Below, piece after piece: positions 1 through 9,850 of a DNA stretch of 64,000 nucleotides; position 1 is the first letter of the stretch; each line of letters begins with the position of its first letter. The position numbers were made by a program, and so were the translations under genes. Origin of the DNA: Merluccius polli (lineage: Eukaryota > Chordata > Actinopteri > Gadiformes > Merlucciidae); the NCBI GenBank assembly GCA_030340625.1, contig JAOPHQ010000892.1, forward strand, positions 62,001-126,000. Direction: 5' to 3'. A model generated the notes under the pieces. That model worked only from the letters and a program-made list of their open reading frames with translations, was not told the origin of the DNA and ran no database searches.

Positions 1-981
1 CTAGATGTACTAGGGATTCAATGTTCGCAAAAAAGTACAAAATAATAATTTTAAAACAACAGTGGAAATTTGATTTTGTCATGCGTCGCAAATATATGGT
101 CGGTTATAAATGCACAAACTGTCAGACAAGCGCTATGAGATTACAGCACCACTACCCTGGAATCACCCCTGGGACCAGAGAAACAAGCCATGGCATTTTT
201 AAGAAGAAAAAAAAAGGAAAATAACAAAGTATAAATTCTCTTTTATACATATCGGTTATTTAACTGACGAACATTCATTAATGATCGAAAAAGCAAGAAA
301 GAGTTTTGTCGATTTACGTTGCGTTAGAGTAGATGAAGCACCTTTACCAGTAAACTGCAAACAGTTGAACTCTGAACAGTCAAACAAACAGGAGAACAAA
401 ATAATAATGAAAAGAAAGGCGGCAACAACAGCCCTGGGATGAGGGCGTGTGAATCGAAGCCATCGTATGGTTTTTAAATTACGGAGACGTCCGCAATACA
501 GTCGCTTCCGGGAAGCCTCAGGGCGAACGCAACGCAATCCGCCGTAGACTAGCGTGAGGGGTGCGAAGGGGGGGTTGCGGGTATAGCGCCACGTGCATCA
601 GCAGACGACGATCCTGACATAGTCTAAACCTGGAAAGAGAGCACACCACACAGGTCAAGCCGGTTTTATACTACTGGACTCGCGCAAGTCTCATCTTTAG
701 CACTTTTTCAGTCTAGATGTTGGTTGCCATCACACAACACAACACACGTTAGCTGCTTTTGTGTTTCTTAGCAACACATGCTGCACATGTGTACAAGTGG
801 TTACCTTGTTTTGTTTTTCAAACGGAAGATCCTTATCTTAACCAATACAGCTTGTTTTATGCAGAGCGTTCTGGCCGCCTTACTGCCCCCTTCCCCGCCT
901 AGACTGCCTGGTTCCCGTGGCCCTTGTGCCCCCTGATGGTTCTCCACTCACCTTGGGTCTCTCTCTGGCTCCGCAGCGATG
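1..981 (-). other. 3' region of the rbm4-like gene with a probable 3'UTR intron
   Basis: About 30 bases after the stop codon the minus strand reads CCCAAG|GTGAGT (donor at 951-946), a near-perfect 5' splice site in the 3'UTR. A possible acceptor (TTTGCAG) lies at about 352-358. No AATAAA on the minus strand was found in 1-980, so the transcript end probably lies outside the window. Short ORFs here show no recognisable protein. Confidence 0.4.
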
Positions 982-2212
982 CTAATAGCCAGCATAGCGT
1001 GGCGGCGGCGGTGGAGGAGCCCCATATGGCTCCCTGGGCCGGGGTGGCCCGTACATGGGGACCCGAGGCACCGGAGACAGTCGGGAACGCTCGTACGAGT
1101 AGCCATTGCCGGAGGGGGGCGGCGCGGCGGGCAGCGGTGTGCGCCGGATGGGGCTCCTGTCTCGGGTGTAGTAGGAGGAGGCGGCGCCGCCGCCACCACC
1201 GCCGCCGCCGGCCGAGGAGGGAGGAGGCGGGGCCAGGGCCCGGCCATCGTAGGGGTCATAGGGCCGTTCCCTTGCAGAGGGGGGCGGTGGCGGGATGGGG
1301 GCCGCCCGCCTGTCCATGTAGGCGGGAGGGGCGTAGGAGGGGGGTGTGGCGTAAGACGGAGGTGCTGGGTAGGCGGGGGGCGCCGCGGGGGGGTAGGGCG
1401 CCGCGGCGTAGGGTCTCGCCCGGTACTTCTCATAGTAGTCGACCACGTTGTACCCGTCCCGCTCGCCGTACCCATGCTCTGGGTAGGCGGGCCGGCGCGG
1501 GGGAGGAGGCGGCGGCGGGGGAGGCGGGTACCCGTGCATGCGGCCCCTGTAGTGCATGTCGGGGTGGTCGCCCGGGTAAGGGCGGGGAGGGAAGTAACCC
1601 CCTCTGTGCATGGGCGGCGGGGGGTACTCCTCCTCTTCCTCCCCGCCCCTTGGCGGGTTTCTCGACATCTGAACGTGAATGCGCTTGCCTGCAAGAATAA
1701 AACGTCTTTTTTAAAACACAATCACCCAACACCTACAACTCTATACCACAATTTAGTAGCCAAGCAAAACATGGAAACACGAGGATGTGCGATGGGGACG
1801 TACCTTGGAACTCAGTGTTGTCCAGACCCTTGATGGCGTCCATCGCCTCCTCGCTGTTGCGCATGTGCACGAAGGCGAAGTTCTTGATGATCGCGCACTC
1901 CGACACGTCGCCGTACTCCTCGAAGAGCGCGCGGAGCTCGTCGTCGTGGCCCTTCTCCACGTTGGCGATGTGCAGCTTCACGGGCCCGTTGTTCTTGGCC
2001 AGGCTGGGCTCCACGTTGATGGGCCGGCCGTGCAGCTTGTGGCCGTGCAGCTCGCGGATGGCCTTGGTGGCGGACTTCCGGTCGTCCATGTGCACGAAGG
2101 CGTAGTTCTTGTACTTGGCGCACTCGGTGACCTGGCCGTACGGCGTGAACAGCGCCTCCAGCTCATCCTTTCCCGCCTCCTGGGCGATGTTCCCGATGAA
2201 GATCTTCACCAT
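982..2212 (-). CDS. rbm4-like: RBM4-like RNA-binding protein (two RRMs, Pro/Tyr-rich tail)
   Basis: Two coding exons on the minus strand, 2212-1804 and 1688-982, joined by a GT-AG intron (donor GTACGT, acceptor TTGCAG), give a 371-aa protein ending in a TAG at 984-982. RRM1 has RNP2 IFIGNI (residues 4-9) and RNP1 KNYAFVHM (35-42). RRM2 has LHIANV (80-85) and KNFAFVHM (110-117). The splice junction restores the RBM4-type [15 protein letters not shown] motif. The tail is rich in Pro, Tyr, Gly and Ala and carries YEKYRARPY and [11 protein letters not shown], both close to RBM4. RBM4/LARK proteins bind RNA and control alternative splicing and translation, shuttling between nucleus and cytoplasm. 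Oddity: the CCHC zinc knuckle that follows RRM2 in mammalian RBM4 is absent; the tail contains no cysteine. The start is the first ATG after a 5'UTR acceptor. RBM14 is a less likely alternative because the tail matches RBM4. Confidence 0.9.
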
Positions 2213-2682
2213 GGTTACGGCTGACCTAAGGGACAACATGAACAATAAAGGGTTAAAAAACAGCTGTGTGAGGGTGAGTGAGTGAGCGCGCGCGCCGTAC
2301 TACTGTTTTGTAAATGGTGGTTTTAAATGGCGGTGAGAAGCAGCACGGTTGAGTAGCGGGGCTAGCTGCTTAGTGGGCTTAAAGAGGACACCGAGACCCC
2401 ACGCCGGGACGTCACGCGGTCGCCACACGGCGTAGACGTCGTCTACCGCCAACTATTCATAGATGTGATGCACAGTGGTCGAAAAAACAGGAAGAACCGC
2501 TTCGTGTTTGCTAGCGAAATTAGCACATGCTAACGGAAGCTAATTGTAGCCGTCGCCCCCCCCCTCCATGTTACCAAATTAATATCTCTACGAATATAAT
2601 AAGTACGTTTCTATCGTGCACATTTCACAAGTGATCAGAAATACGCCTTAAAAAGTGTGTATTAAAAGCGACGTGAACTTAC

Positions 2683-2745
2683 CAAGACTGCCCAACCAAC
2701 TGCGGAGTCGAACACACCGTGGAGTAATCTCTAGGGGGGAGGCTG
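2683..2745 (-). other. Putative non-coding first exon of the rbm4-like gene
   Basis: The start codon at 2212 is preceded on the minus strand by a strong acceptor (GTCCCTTAG, about 2225). A consensus donor CTTG|GTAAGT lies at 2682-2677. This suggests a 5'UTR exon ending at 2683 and an intron of about 450 bp. The upstream limit is a guess. Just upstream (2765-2795) are a GC box and a CTTCCGG ETS-like site, consistent with a promoter. Confidence 0.5.
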
Positions 2746-3251
2746 GCCCGGAAACCAGGCGCTGAGGGGGCGGGGTTACGCGGTGCTTCCGGTTACATTA
2801 CAGAGATATTCTACCCAAGAGACGCTGATTCGCTTTCAGAAGAGGATTTTCATAAGTGTATTTCACCAAAGTGTATTTCTATAGTGGCCAGTGTTGATTT
2901 GAAGCATTTACAGTGACTTTTATTATTATTTTTTGTTACTATTATTATTATTTATTTATTTTTACAGTTTACTGGTGCTGGCCGAATGTGTGTTCGCTGT
3001 TAATTGCCAATTACATGCTTACAGCGACTCAAGGGCGTATATCTGGTTTCAGCTGTGGAGGGGACGATGCGATCTCAAGAAGTGCGTGAGATATTATATT
3101 ATAATATTACAATAAGAGATATCACAACATAATATTATAAATATTTGTGGTAGCATTTTCAATGATTTTTGGCCCGTATCTTTAACTCCCGCCATGCGCA
3201 GCAGCACTACAAGTCCCAGCAAGCATTGCAAACGTGTTCCTATACGCAGGT
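2746..3251. other. Intergenic, AT-rich, no gene seen
   Basis: AT-rich sequence with short ATT repeats (about 2920-2960). Nothing protein-like was found. Confidence 0.5.
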
Positions 3252-3897
3252 GCTATGTGTATCCAAGGATGCATACTAACCCTAACCCTACGCTATATCC
3301 AAGGATGCATACTAACCCTAACTCTACGTTATATCCAAGGATGCATACTAACCCAAACCCTACACTATATCCAAAGATGCATACTAACCCTACGTTATAT
3401 CCAAGGATGCATACTAACCCTAACACTACGTTATATCCAAGGATGCATACAAACCCTAACCCTATGTTATATCCAAGGATGCATACTAACCCTAACCCTA
3501 CTTTATATCCAAGGATGCATACTAACCCTAACCCTACATATATCCAAGGATGCATACTAACCCTAACCCTAAGTTATATCCAAGGATGCATACTAAGCAA
3601 ACCCTACGTTATATCCCAGGATGCATACTAACCCCAACCCTACGCTATATCCAAGGATGCATACTAACCCTACGTTATATCCAAGGATGCATACTAACCC
3701 TAACCCTATGTTATATCCAAGGTGACTAACCCTAACCCTAAGTTATATCCAAGGATGCATACTAAGCAAACCCTACGTTATATCCCAGGATGCATACTAA
3801 CCCTACGTTATATCCAAGGATGCATACTAACCCTAACCCTATGTTATATCCAAGGTGCATACTAACCCTAACCCTACGTTATATACAAGGATGCATA
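3252..3897. repeat. Minisatellite built on telomere-like TAACCC hexamers
   Basis: Roughly 19 tandem copies of a unit made of TATATCCAAGGATGCATAC followed by one or two TAACCC hexamers and TACGT or a variant. Unit length varies mainly in 6-bp steps (about 24, 30 and 36 bp), so copies differ by whole hexamers. Long ORFs through it in several frames (repeated MHTNPN and YIQGCIL peptides) are a by-product of the repeat, not genes. Confidence 0.9.
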
Positions 3898-4334
3898 CTG
3901 AGAATATCAGGACCACTCACTGGGTCAGCAGCAGCATTTACTTTAGCATGACAAACCTGCTGCATTGCATTGAGTCAGACTCCTGGTTTTCCATCAGCAA
4001 CGTTGTAACCTCAAGCAGCAACTAGAGAGGCAGCCTCGCAATTCATTGCAAATTTCCATTCAAACAACTAACAAAAAATTAAAGAGGAAATGCACCTTGG
4101 TCTGCTAAATGGCACATTTAGTATTAAAAAGTGTTTAAAGTCATGGCACTGACTCAAATATTATATATCTATTATTATAGATATAATATCTAGCTGATAA
4201 AAAGGAACTGTTTCACTTTGTCCCTTCAAAGTTAGTCATTTATTTCTTGTTAAATAGCCATTGTATTAGATATTGTAGCAGCGGACTCTAACCACACACC
4301 ACAGTGTGACAGTGGACTCTAACCACACACCACA

Positions 4335-4446
4335 TCAGTGGCTTTTGCTGGGGCCCTTCGAGACAGGACACGGATCGTTGTTGGAGATAGTGAGATGGTA
4401 TACGCCGAGCAGATGTAACGTGCTGCCATGACAGTGGCTCTCTCCT
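4335..4446. repeat. Dispersed repeat, copy 1
   Basis: The stretch containing GCCGAGCAGATGTAAC and the flanking 100 bases recur in diverged form at 9245-9360. Both copies have the CTTTTGCTG, GACACAGG-like and TTGGAGATGG-like blocks in the same order. The family is not identified. Confidence 0.6.
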
Positions 4447-4463
4447 GAGGGTGTTGATAGCTG

Positions 4464-4866
4464 GGCCGTGTTCCGATATCCGTACTTCCATGAGTACACT
4501 TAAACATAGTACACTATCCGCACTCAATAGGTACGCAGAGCTTCAGATGTTAGTGCTGTTCCAAATGCAATACTCTGTGGCGCACTTAACGGAAATGACA
4601 TCAGCTGCGCGGCCGCATCACCCGCCAAACAGGTGAATTCATTAGACGTTCTCTGAGCGCGGCTCCGCCTCTTCCGCTACGTAGCTAAGATGGCTGCCGT
4701 TGAGTACGCATAGTGTACACCGTTGCACACTCAGCATTTTGGCCTTTTTGAGTACACATACGGGTCCTTTCAAGTACACTTCTTTTGCCGCGATCATAAT
4801 CGGAACACCCTACGTACTCAAACTAAGTATACTAAGTACGGGAAGTATGGATATCGGAACACGGCC
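4464..4866. mobile_element. Non-autonomous DNA transposon (MITE) with terminal inverted repeats
   Basis: The left end GGCCGTGTTCCGATATCC is repeated inverted at the right end with about one mismatch in 26 bp. Length is about 403 bp with no transposase ORF. The flanks are CTG on both sides (4461-4463 and 4867-4869), a possible 3-bp target duplication. The TIR extends one or two bases further if that is chance. A 3-bp duplication would suit PIF/Harbinger, but the class is not certain. Confidence 0.75.
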
Positions 4867-5069
4867 CTGGTTTATCCTGTGGACCTTGACTCCTCATGCA
4901 CCACAGGTGTGCAGCCCCACCCAGTCCAGAGTCCAATCAGTCTGACTCGGGCCAGGTGAGGCTGTAAACCAGCCATCAACAACACACACTCCACACACAC
5001 ACATACAACAGGACCTCTCAATCTTGGGGTCGCCGATATCCAGATGAGGTTGTGGGAAATTTAAAAACT

Positions 5070-5178
5070 ATTTGGGTTAGGGTTTGGTTTTAGGATTAGG
5101 GTTTCCTATTATGATTAGGTTTTAGGGTTTGGTTTATGGTTCTCAGGTTTAGTATTAGGGTTAGGGTTTCCTATTAAT
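5070..5178. repeat. Degenerate TTAGGG-like repeat, left part
   Basis: Repeated TTAGGGTTT, TTTAGGATTAGGG and GGTTTGGTTTATGG blocks. The tract is the same family as 6427-6615 and is separated from it by an inserted transposon. Confidence 0.8.
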
Positions 5179-5181
5179 GTT

Positions 5182-6426
5182 GGGGCAATTGCTCTGTCAG
5201 TTAGCATTGCGTTAGCTGTGCTGCGGTTTAAAACCGTACTCCGTAAACCGGAGGTTTTGGAGTTTAACACGCAGCTGCGCACGAAGTTAAACCTGATTGC
5301 TGTGTACTGACCGACACAGGATCAGCTGATTCCTAGTTAAACTCGGGTTAAACCGCAAGTACTCTGATTTCTCGTTATACTCCAGCAGATGCAGTCTTAA
5401 CTTAATGTTGGATGCATTTTGTGCTATAATTACCAACAAAAACTTAATGGGAATGTAAAGTGAACTTTAATATAATAAAACGCAAATAATGTTGAAATAT
5501 ATTATGAAATAGTCTAGCCTACTTTCTGTGGAAATCTGAGTCTGGAATCTGAATCTGCCCTCACCTACGTCAATCAATCAATTACTTGTCATTGTTTTCT
5601 CTTGGTGTGCATGCAAATGTGATTAATTAATTGAAGACTAATTAATATGCGAGTAATTAGGGTAATTCCACACCTATAAATTCTCGGAGAAGGAGAGAGG
5701 GTAGTTAGGATGAACATGTCTCGGATAGAGAACTATAAAAGAGCAGAAGTTATATTTATTGTACTGCATTCGAGGTGTTGTGGACACGGTGGAAGACGCG
5801 AGGAAAGACACCACCACCACGCTCCGAAGAAAGTCTGTTTGGGATGATCTCTCAAACACATTTAACAGTAGATCTTCCAGCAGAAGACCGAGCAGCGGCA
5901 CATTTAAAGAATTTATGGAAGCGCTTGAAAGTTGAAGCGCGTAATGCTATTGCTGAGCGGACGCACGACCGAGACCTGAGCCCCGCGAGCCGAAATATCA
6001 CTGCTCATTCCAAATCTACTATGTCCAATATTGTTATTGTACTGAAGGCCTATCTGGCGTAATAAGTGTAAATGTATCATACATTATTATTAATACTACT
6101 ACTAATAATTAATAAAACTAATTCTGTGTGTGTCGGTTATAATGGAGCCTTGTTTCATCCTGCAAACTGGTTTAGTCTCCTCTAAAACCATGTCCGTTTC
6201 GAGACTAGACTAACACGCACAAAATACGCCTCTAGTGTCTGATGTGAATTTCTCTGAAGACACAGCAATTGAGATCAAGGTAAACCGCAGCTGCAGGTTA
6301 AACCACAGGTACATACGACACAGCAATGGAGCGTAAGACGTCACGTGACTTCTTGCGTCACCGACGAGTTTAAAAACCGTGTTAAACTCTAAAAAGTGGC
6401 TAAGCTAGCGACAGAGCAATTGCCCC
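5182..6426. mobile_element. Harbinger-like DNA transposon inserted in the telomere-like tract
   Basis: The ends GGGGCAATTGCTCTGTC and GACAGAGCAATTGCCCC are perfect 17-bp inverted repeats, with similarity continuing inwards. The element is 1,245 bp and flanked by GTT on both sides (5179-5181, 6427-6429). Removing it and one GTT recreates a copy of the surrounding repeat, which confirms the insertion. Subterminal GGTTTAAAC-like motifs recur near both ends. A 3-bp duplication and a decayed Myb/SANT-like ORF inside fit the PIF/Harbinger superfamily. No nuclease ORF remains. Confidence 0.8.
5775..6062 (+). pseudogene. Decayed Myb/SANT-like DNA-binding ORF of the Harbinger-like element
   Basis: Two reading frames carry protein-like segments. 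One contains RRKSVWDDLSNTFNSRS before a stop near 5935. The +1 frame continues with LKNLWKRLKVEARNAI. Together they resemble the W-x(n)-F-N ... L-W-K-x-L-K pattern of Myb/SANT (trihelix) proteins that accompany Harbinger nucleases, but they are separated by a frameshift. The assignment is from motif shape only. Confidence 0.4.
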
Positions 6427-6915
6427 GTTAGGTTTTAGGGTTAGGGTTTCCTATTGGGGTTAGGTTTTAGGGTTTGGTTTATGGTTGTAAGGTTTAGTGT
6501 TAGGGTTAGGGTTTCCAATTAGAGTTAGGGTTCAGGGTTAGGGTTTCATATTAGGGTTAGGGTTTCCAATTAGGGTTAGGTTTAGGGTAAGGGTTTTATA
6601 TTAGGGTTAGGTTTCAACCAGAAGTACCCAAAACCACTTCTTGAACACAAAGACTGGCGTGTTCAGCGTCCCCAAAAACCCTCTTCTTTCCGACCTTCAG
6701 AAAAAAAGTTATTGAAGAAAAACTAACTACCACTCACCCTAATGGTAAACTACACAAAGTTGAATGGGTTTGGTTGAAGGATCCAAGGTTTGGTTTTAGG
6801 ATTAGGGTTTCCTATTGGGGTTAGGGTTTGGTTTATGTTTCAAGGGTTTTGTATTAAGGTGAGGGTTTATGTTTGAGGGTTTGGTTTATGGTTCTTTGCT
6901 TTTAGGATTAGGGTT
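6427..6915. repeat. Degenerate TTAGGG-like repeats, right part
   Basis: Dense TTAGGG/TTTAGGG blocks run from 6427 to 6615 and again from 6790 to 6915, separated by about 170 bp of unrelated sequence. The hexamer runs in the orientation opposite to the minisatellite at 3252-3897. Confidence 0.8.
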
Positions 6916-6932
6916 TGGGTGGGACATCTGAA

Positions 6933-7085
6933 AAATGTCGAAATATAGACGTCTAATAGCCGTCTAAAAACATTGAAATATAGACATCTAACAGATGTCT
7001 ATATTTCAACCTTTTGAAATATAGACAAAAAAAGGTTGAAATATAGACATCTGAAAAAAACGAATATAGACGTCTAAAAAGAGTA
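6933..7085. repeat. Palindromic ATATAGAC array
   Basis: Six or more copies of GAAATATAGAC(G/A)TCTA in both orientations, including a large inverted pair around 6975-7015. It looks like a short satellite or MITE remnant. No coding potential is seen. Confidence 0.65.
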
Positions 7086-7329
7086 GAGGTCAGAGGAAGT
7101 TGTTGATTGGCTGGTTCATTGCAGATCAGATGACGGGAGAGGAGAGATTGCTGATTTGGCAGGTATATAAAAATGTAATGCGAAACTAAAAGTTATAGAA
7201 TTAGGAATATAAAGGGGTTTTTTTAATAACGGATTTGTTCCATACTGTACCTTTTGTGTTTTATAATTTGTACTTTTTTCCACACTATAATGAACATAGA
7301 AATAAAAGCTCTCGGTGGGTGATGCTGAT

Positions 7330-7529
7330 TCATGCACGTGATTACGGGTGGGCATAGTGGCGCGTGGTGGGATCGTGGTGATGATGTCCTCCACGGTGGT
7401 CCAGGTGAGGAGGCGCCTCTGACGTCGCTTCCGCTCCTGGAGTTCCCGCGCCACCTGCTGGCAGAAGGCGCGCGGGCTGAGGCGCGTCATGTCGGATGAC
7501 GTAGCCGTCGCAAATGGAGCGCGAGGCAT
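7330..7529 (-). CDS. Unidentified GC-rich ORF segment
   Basis: On the minus strand an open frame starting at 7529 encodes a basic, coding-like segment ([20 protein letters not shown], then [16 protein letters not shown]). It sits in locally GC-rich sequence unlike its AT-rich surroundings. After about residue 65 the frame becomes low-complexity and AT-rich, so only about 7330-7529 looks coding. I do not recognise the family. It may be an exon of an unknown gene or a fragment of a retrocopy. Confidence 0.25.
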
Positions 7530-7546
7530 GGGGGAAGATTACATAG

Positions 7547-7548
<2 letters not shown>

Positions 7549-7641
<93 letters not shown>
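7549..7641. repeat. (TA)n microsatellite
   Basis: Uninterrupted TA dinucleotide tract of about 93 bp. Confidence 0.98.
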
Positions 7642-7644
<3 letters not shown>

Positions 7645-7779
7645 ATAAACAACACAGGCGCGAGATGCAGATGAAGAAAAATGGTGCCATGTCGCCATCT
7701 TGTAGTCTGAGTTAAACTTGCAAGATTTTGTCTTTCTTCTTCATGGTTAAACTATGAATCTTATTTCGTATGTTAAGGA

Positions 7780-7781
<2 letters not shown>

Positions 7782-7857
<76 letters not shown>

Positions 7858-7879
7858 ATGCGTGTGTGTGTGTGTGTGT
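7782..7879. repeat. (GT)n microsatellite
   Basis: GT dinucleotide tract of about 98 bp with one short GCATGC interruption near 7857. Confidence 0.98.
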
Positions 7880-8019
7880 CCTTGTCCACCCTTCCCCATC
7901 AAACCATAATGCAATAATGCATGTAAGTGTGATTAAGGGCCATACAAACATTGACTTGAGGTCAGCTGTTGTTATTGTATTGTTGTTGTTGTTTTTGCAT
8001 TGTTATTGTATTGTTGTTG

Positions 8020-8169
8020 TGGCCCACGTGCCTGCATGCGGTAGTGCTCCCCCACGGAGGTCTGGAGGGCGATGGCCGGCCCCAACATGTCCACAAGGGG
8101 GGGACACAGACCCTCGCCGGGGTCCGAGCCGACCAGACAGGCCAGGAAACACGGGCACCACCACCCCAT
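8020..8169 (-). CDS. Unidentified GC-rich ORF segment
   Basis: On the minus strand, one frame reads CLVGSDPGEGLCPPLVDMLG and then AIALQTSVGEHYRMQARG, which looks coding in an otherwise AT-rich, repeat-rich region. It may belong with the GC-rich segment at 7330-7529 on the same strand, from which it is separated by (GT)n and (TA)n tracts. The family is not recognised and splice boundaries are unclear. Confidence 0.22.
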
Positions 8170-8377
8170 GCAGCCTGCACCAGTACATCACAGTGGAGAA
8201 GAGTGCTGTTATTATTTATACCACAGCACTTGATTCTGATTGGTCAATGACGACCCAAGGGTGTGCATGCCTTATAACAGATCCAAATCCTACATTGCAA
8301 ATAGAACCGCCGACCGGATTTGGTTTGACCACATGGTTTATTCACAGGGGACATGATAGACTAGTTCTAGTACGGGG

Positions 8378-8506
8378 GGGGTTTGACTCCCAGCACCTTT
8401 GTGCTGGGAGTCAAACCCCAACATCCATAGTCAAGTCATGATAGTATGTCTGACCTAGTCATCCGTAGGTCAGACATATAGCAATCCCATTGGCCGAGCC
8501 AATGGG
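8378..8506. repeat. Cluster of three perfect hairpins
   Basis: Three consecutive perfect inverted repeats. 8378-8396/8401-8419 has a 19-bp stem and a 4-nt loop. 8445-8457/8466-8478 has a 13-bp stem and an 8-nt loop. 8486-8494/8498-8506 has a 9-bp stem and a 3-nt loop. The first includes GAGTCAAAC, shared with the SINE heads elsewhere in the window, so part may be SINE-derived. Confidence 0.85.
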
Positions 8507-9244
8507 GGACCTTTCAAACCTCTGGCTCTGACCTTTTCCTCTTTTTCCTCTTTACCTCTGAGTGACCTTTTCTCACTCACTGTCTATACACAATCAAGAA
8601 GGGCAATAGACACTCCCCTTATATAGGTTTTACAAACGGTACAGATGGTAGAATTATATAATATATAACCAAGTATTAAAGATATGTAATATCATAACCA
8701 AAGTCAAAATAATATACAGATGAAAGAAAACGCTCAACATAAAACAAACCAGTAGACTCACAAACAGGAACTGACGCTAAAACGTGACCTCCCAGACATA
8801 AGGGAGATTATATACTTAATGGGTTAAACAAAATGACACTAACTTATGATAATTAAAACATGTATATGAATTATATTAAATATACATCCTTAAACATAAT
8901 GGTCATTCCATTTCCCCTGTATGAATCAAATGAATAGACTCTTCCAGTCCAATTAACCACACCAGCATCTCAACACCGCTGTGTGGGCTGTCTGCAGTAT
9001 ACAGGCTGCAGACACTGGGGTTGGAAAGTCGAGTCAGTACCAATTGAAACACACACAGATACCCACATAATGTGCCCATGTCGTCACCGCACATCTCCAT
9101 CGGCATCTCCGGGGACCCTACACCTGGCTGGACAGTCACCAACTGTGTGGTGGTCATGACTACAGATGGACAGGGTGGGGTGGGGGGAGAGAGGGTGAGA
9201 GACATTTTAGGCCTGTGTGTATAAGGGATCCCTTATACACACAC
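8507..9244. other. Intergenic, no gene seen
   Basis: AT-rich with short ORFs lacking any recognisable domain. A pyrimidine-rich stretch lies at about 8520-8580. Confidence 0.5.
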
Positions 9245-9360
9245 ATATCCCTTTTGCTGTGGCCCTCCGACACAGGTTCAGGTCGCGTTTGAAGAGATTT
9301 ATTGGAGATGGCAAGACGGCATTTGCCGAGCAGATGTAACATGCTGTAACTTGACTCTCT
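9245..9360. repeat. Dispersed repeat, copy 2
   Basis: Diverged copy of 4335-4446, including GCCGAGCAGATGTAACATGC, followed by a short (CT)n. Confidence 0.6.
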
Positions 9361-9399
9361 CTCTCTCTCTACATCCTATGTGTTTCTTATTGTTATATG

Positions 9400-9850
9400 T
9401 TTTAAAGGTTTGGGCAGCCCAAAGTGGGGCCCACGGGCCAAAGTTTGCCCACCTTAAGGTTTAATTTGCCAGCTAGATGTTTCTAGCTAAATGTATTTTG
9501 CTGATTAAAAATGTGAGGTAAAAATACTCTTAAATAATTTAATATGTAGGATCCCTAATTATGAATAATCTTTTCATAACATGAGAAGGCGGCCTTCTCA
9601 GATTACGTCTGAGAAGAGTGACACTTTGCGCAGGAAGTCAAGTTTATTGTGACTGAAACACGTAATGTTAAGTTGTTAATCAACTATGTAAAAGCTAAAA
9701 GAATATTCAACTAAGGGAACTTGGATCTTAACATGCATCTTAATGGTACAACACAACAGGTGTTTTGCTTTTGCCCCTGGCCCACCATTACGTTTCAGTT
9801 TTGGCCCTCAGAGGGAAAAAGTTTGGGCACCTCTTATGAGATTAAAAAAG
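9400..9850. other. Possible hAT-derived fragment
   Basis: GTTTGGGCA motifs occur at about 9409 and again at about 9823, with a GGGCCCACGGGCC palindrome-like block near the first. This resembles ends of hAT-type elements, but the two motifs are in direct rather than inverted orientation and no target duplication was found. Confidence 0.2.

Noticed and set aside
924..1833. Long plus-strand ORFs opposite the rbm4-like tail
   Set aside because: They are shadows of the GC-rich minus-strand exon; the minus frame has RBM4 motifs and proper splice sites.
3194..3631. Long ORFs on both strands through the minisatellite
   Set aside because: All frames are open because the repeat unit lacks stops and is often a multiple of three. 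The peptides are simple copies of the unit.
3252..3897. CRISPR-like array of regularly spaced repeats
   Set aside because: No unique spacers; the units are tandem and the genome is a vertebrate's.
9400..9850. Complete hAT element with GTTTGGGCA ends
   Set aside because: The motifs are in direct orientation and no target duplication could be found.
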